Source: Mya arenaria
Lineage: Eukaryota; Mollusca; Bivalvia; Myida; Myidae
Assembly (NCBI RefSeq): GCF_026914265.1
Contig: NC_069132.1
Span: forward strand, 38,185,152 to 38,249,151
Direction of reading: 5' to 3'
Length of the DNA: 64,000 nt
Under the pieces are notes generated by a model, which saw nothing but the letters and a program-made list of their open reading frames with translations, did not search any database and was not told the origin of the DNA. Both the position numbers and the translations under genes were made by a program. Positions 60,201 through 64,000 of this stretch are shown in pieces. Position 1 is the stretch's first letter; the number at the start of each line of letters is the position of its first letter.

Positions 60201-62440
60201 TTTTCAAATTCTCATATTACAGGGGGTGGGGCATATTGATGTACTTCTTCAACCTCTGTGTTTTGTGTTTCAAACTCTCATATTACAGGGGGTGGGGCAT
60301 ATTGATGTACTTCTTCAACCTCTGTGTTTTGTTTTTCAAATTCTCATATTACAGGGGTGAGGCATATCGATGTACTTCTTCAACCTCTGTGTTTTGTTTT
60401 TCAAATTCTCATATTACAGGGGGTGGGGCATATTGATGTACTTCTTCGACCTCTGTGTTTTGTGTTTCAAACTCTCATATTACAGGGGGTGGGGCATATT
60501 GATGTACTTCTTCAACCTCTGTGTTTTGTTTTTCAAATTCTCATATTACAGGGGGTGGGGCATATTGATGTACTTCTTCAACCTCTGTGTTTTGTGTTTC
60601 AAATTCTCATATTACAGGGGGTGAGGCATATTGATGTACTTCTTCAACCTCTGTGTTTTGCGTTTCAAATTCTCAAATAACAGGGGGTGGGACATATTGA
60701 TGTGATGTACTTCTTCGACCTCTGTGTTTTGTGTTTCAAACTCTCATATTACAGGGGGTGGGACATATTGATGTACTTCTTCGACCTCTGTGTTTTGTGT
60801 TTCAAATTCTCAAATTACAGGGGGTGGGGCATATTGATGTACTTCTTCGACCTCTGTGTTTTGTGTTTCAAACTCTCAAATTACAGGGGGTGGGACATAT
60901 TGATGTACTTCTTCGACCTCTGTGTTTTGTGTTTCAAACTCTCATATTACAGGGGGTGGGGCATATTGATGTACTTCTTCGACCTCTGTGTTTTGTGTTT
61001 CAAATTATCATATTACAGGGGATGGGGCATATTGATGTACTTCTTCGACCTTTGTGTTTTGTGTTTCAAACTCTCAAATTACAGGGGGGTGGGGCATATT
61101 GATGTACTTCTTCGACCTCTGTGTTTTGTGTTTCAAACTCTCATATTACAGAGGGTGGGGCATATTGATGTACTTCTTCGACCTCTGTGTTTTGTGTTTC
61201 AAACTCTCATATTACAGGGGATGGGGCATATTGATGTACTTCTTCGACCTCTGTGTTTTGTGTTTCAAACTCTCATATTACAGGGGGTGGGGCATATTGA
61301 TGTACTTGTTCGACCTCTGTGTTTTGTGTTTCAAACTCTCATATAACAGGGGGTGGGGCATATTGATGTACTTCTTCAACCTCTGTGTTTTGTGTTTCAA
61401 ACTCTCATATTACAGGGGGTGGGGCATATTGATGTACTTCTTCAACCTCTGTGTTTTGTGTTTCAAATTCTCATATTACAGGGGGTGGGGCATATTGATG
61501 TACTTCTTCAACCTCTGTGTTTTGTGTTTCAAACTTTCAAATTACAGGGGGTGGGGCATATTGATGTACTTCTTCGACCTCTGTGTTTTGTGTTTCAAAC
61601 TCTCATATTACAGGGGGTGGGGCATATTGATGTACTTCTTCGACCTCTGTGTTTTGTGTTTCAAACTCTCATATTACAGGGGGTGGGGCATATTGATGTA
61701 CTTCTTCGACCTCTGTGTTTTGTTGTTTAAAGTCCTCACATAACAGGGGGTGGGGCATATTGATGTACTTCTTCGACCTCTGTGTTTTGTTGTTTAAAGT
61801 CCTCACATAACAGGGGGTGGGGCATATTGATGTACTTCTTCGACCTCTGTGTTTTTTGTTTCAAATTCTCATATTACAGGGGGTGGGGCATATTGATGTA
61901 CTTCTTCAACCTCTGTGTTTTGTGTTTCAAACTCTCATATTACAGGGGGTGGGGCATATTGATGTACTTCTTCAACCTCTGTGTTCTGTGTTTCAAACTC
62001 TCAAATTACAGGGGGTGGGGCATATTGATGTACTTCTTCGACCTCTGTGTTTTGTGTTTCAAACTCTCATATTACAGGGATTGGGGCATATTGGTGTACT
62101 TCTTCGACCTCTGTGTTTTGTGTTTCAAATTCTCATATTACAGGGGATGGGGCATATTGCTGTACTTCTTCGACCTCTGTGTTTAGTTGTTTAAAGTCCT
62201 CACATAACAGGGGGTGGGGCATATTGATGTACTTCTTCGACCTCTGTGTTTTGTTGTTTAAAGTCCTCACATAACAGGGGGTGGGGCATATTGATGTACT
62301 TCTTCGACCTCTGTGTTTTGTGTTTCAAACTCTCAAATTACAGGGGGTGGGGAATTTTGATGTACTTCTTCGACCTCTGTGTTTTGTGTTTCAAACCCCC
62401 ACATTGAACTGGGAGGGGCATATTGATGTACTTATGCGAA
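54270..62440 (+). repeat. Minisatellite, ~124 copies of a 66/67-bp unit
   Basis: Common unit: GGGGCATATTGATGTACTTC, TTCGACCTCTGTGTTTTGTG, TTTCAAACTCTCATATTACA, then GGGGGT. A 67-bp variant has TTGTTTAAAGTCCTCACATA in the middle and recurs irregularly (for example ~55,435, 56,228, 57,421, 58,346, 59,668, 61,721, 62,190). The first three or four units (54,270-54,480) and the last (62,395-62,440) are diverged, the interior is highly uniform. Because 66 bp is 22 codons, several frames stay open over many units until a 67-bp unit shifts them. These are not genes. Confidence 0.97.
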
Positions 62441-62507
62441 AAAACGAAATGAAAGAAATCAGCCACCATTATTAACAACATAATTTTAAAGAAGGGAAAT
62501 ATTTGTG

Positions 62508-64000
62508 CTTGAACAATTACTTACAAAGCTAGTTTAATAATATATTTTGTCGAAAATATAACATCAATTATGAACTCGAATTGATACGAAACATAATGTA
62601 ACGTACATGTGTTTTATTGTATTTCAAAACAATTATATTGTATATACATGTTTTTTATTTTTTTAAACAATTGTAAGACGTTGGACCGATTGTTCAGAAC
62701 TTTGTTAAAGATAACAATGTTATTAACGACTTGAAATATTTCACGATTGCCTCATGTATTTAAATAAAAGAAGTGTAACTGAAACAGTTGTCTTAAATCA
62801 TGTTAGAAATACTGCAGATCACAATTCTGTCCATGAAACTTCCGTACAATGAACGATTGGAAAGTTAACAACGATGACATAAATAACGATGACATTAAAA
62901 ACGTTGTAAACTTGAACAAAGTCCTGAAATATCGGCCCATTGTTTAAAGCAAAGCAATATGGCTTTGGTCATATATTGCAGATTTAAAAAAAAAAGTACT
63001 TGAACAAAATCTAGATTTATCTAAACAACAGCAGTCAGTCACGGACTGCCATATCCCCACCGAATTAAGAACAGTATCAACTTCGCCTCACGACAAAGGA
63101 TAACAATAAAAAATAAACAACGGAAAATAATACTGCAACCAGAGATATGGTTTCTGTGCACTGCACTTCTCCTCAATGAGATCTATCTGAATATGAAGTT
63201 TGAAGCCAATACCTCAAAAACCTTTCAAGTATTGTTCCGGACAAAAATATGTAAGAACATTAACAAAGGACAATAACAAAAATAATACTGCACCCAGAGT
63301 TATGGTTCCTGTTCACTTTACTTCTCTTCAATAAGATCTAGATGTATCTGTATATGAAGTTTGAAGTCAATACCTCAAGATTTTTCAAGTTATGCTCCGG
63401 ACAAAATATAAGTATGAAAATTAACAAAGGGCAATAACTATCTGTATACGAAGTTTGAAGTCAAAAACTCAAAGACTTCAAGTTATGCTCCGAACAAAAA
63501 TGCCCCCCCCCCCCGAACACACGCGCGCCTACCATTACTATATCCCCTTCGACTTTCGGCGGTTGATAATACCATGCAAGTGTTCAGTTTAAAGCTTCAA
63601 ATCAAAACCAAAGAAGAATAAAGTAAACATTTTTAAAACACACGAATAAACACATACATACATACATGTTCATATAAAAATCGAACTAGTTTAACAAGGT
63701 TGTTCGTTACAACTATTACTGTACACTTGAAAATTATATGTAGAATAAACGTTTTAAGTCCTAAATACAGGATATTTTGTAAAGTTAATCACAAAAATCA
63801 ATGTGCACATGTATACTTAAAGAAGTGTGTAACAATTCAACATTCATAGAAGACTTCATAAAATACATGTGATAATTAAACGTCTGATGGCATTTACGAG
63901 GGTACTTCAAAAAGTTGTGTCATAAATGATATTACATCTTTAAATTAGCCATTGTATTTAAAACATCCACTGGAACATATTGGTCAAGCCTTTATCTACA
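62508..64000. repeat. Paralogue of 7,245-8,310 (locus D flank), continues past the window
   Basis: ACTTACAAAGCTAGTTTAAT and GAACTCGAATTGATACGAAA match 7,252-7,330. AATCAATGTGCACA and TATTGGTCAAGCCTTTATCT at the end match 7,743 and 8,281. Moderately diverged, without the TTAA element of 7,759. Another PhyH copy may follow beyond 64,000. Confidence 0.8.
63035..63575. mobile_element. Tandem-core repeat fragment (CAAAGGGCAATAAC family)
   Basis: About three ~150-bp units (CACTGCACTTCTCCTCAATG, ATATGAAGTTTGAAGCCAAT, AGTTATGCTCCGGACAAAA) between ACAGCAGTCAGTCACGGACT and ACTATATCCCCTTCGACTTT with CGGCGGTTGATAAT. Absent from the paralogous position near 7,450-7,500. The end resembles the element ending at 32,246. 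Confidence 0.65.

Noticed and set aside
54540-62475. Dozens of long overlapping reading frames translating to repeats of GHIDVLLRPLCFVFQ and YFFDLCVLCFKLSYY
   Set aside because: They come from a 66-bp tandem repeat, a multiple of three, so frames without a stop in one unit stay open. Two frames are open over the same units, 67-bp units shift them at random, and there is no start context, splice frame or domain.

Overview
This window looks like nuclear DNA from a bivalve mollusc. It is AT-rich with short spliced exons. It is packed with short inverted-repeat elements (many flanked by TTAA), with elements that carry 145-180 bp tandem cores and share an ACAAGAG start, and with tRNA-derived short repeats. 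From memory these families are typical of heterodont bivalves. No species call is possible, and there are no prokaryotic genes, rRNA or CRISPR arrays.

The recognisable host gene is a phytanoyl-CoA dioxygenase-family (PhyH, Fe(II)/2-oxoglutarate oxygenase) gene on the minus strand, present several times. A decayed remnant lies at 1.5-6.9 kb (locus A). The main gene has its 5' exons at 23.36-20.56 kb and its last four exons at 19.28-16.38 kb (locus B). Those last four exons occur a second time at 12.06-9.16 kb through a 5,153-bp tandem duplication (7,353-12,505 and 12,506-19,732). A 5'-only paralogue is at 53.59-52.86 kb (locus C). A further paralogous flank starts at 62.5 kb and runs off the window (locus D). 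The 3' exons are fully open in both copies. The 5' exons carry stop codons.

The second duplicate holds a 2,069-bp element (12,805-14,873) whose ~145-bp tandem core repeats AGGTCAAAGGTCA-type sequence. Locus B is interrupted by a 23.4-kb insertion (24,404-47,851). It has inverted terminal regions of about 1.3-1.5 kb, each containing a 138-bp tandem array whose units carry a perfect palindrome. A paralogous site near 6,610 lacks the insertion. Its interior holds small exon-like pieces on both strands, many nested short elements, and no long reading frame.

The right part (54.27-62.44 kb) is an ~8.2-kb minisatellite of about 124 copies of a 66/67-bp unit. Single diverged copies of the same unit sit at ~3.53 kb and ~6.99 kb. 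The overlapping reading frames in the array come from the unit length being divisible by three and are not genes.

Because several loci are paralogous, the window contains natural empty sites for several mobile elements. These fix their ends and target duplications directly.
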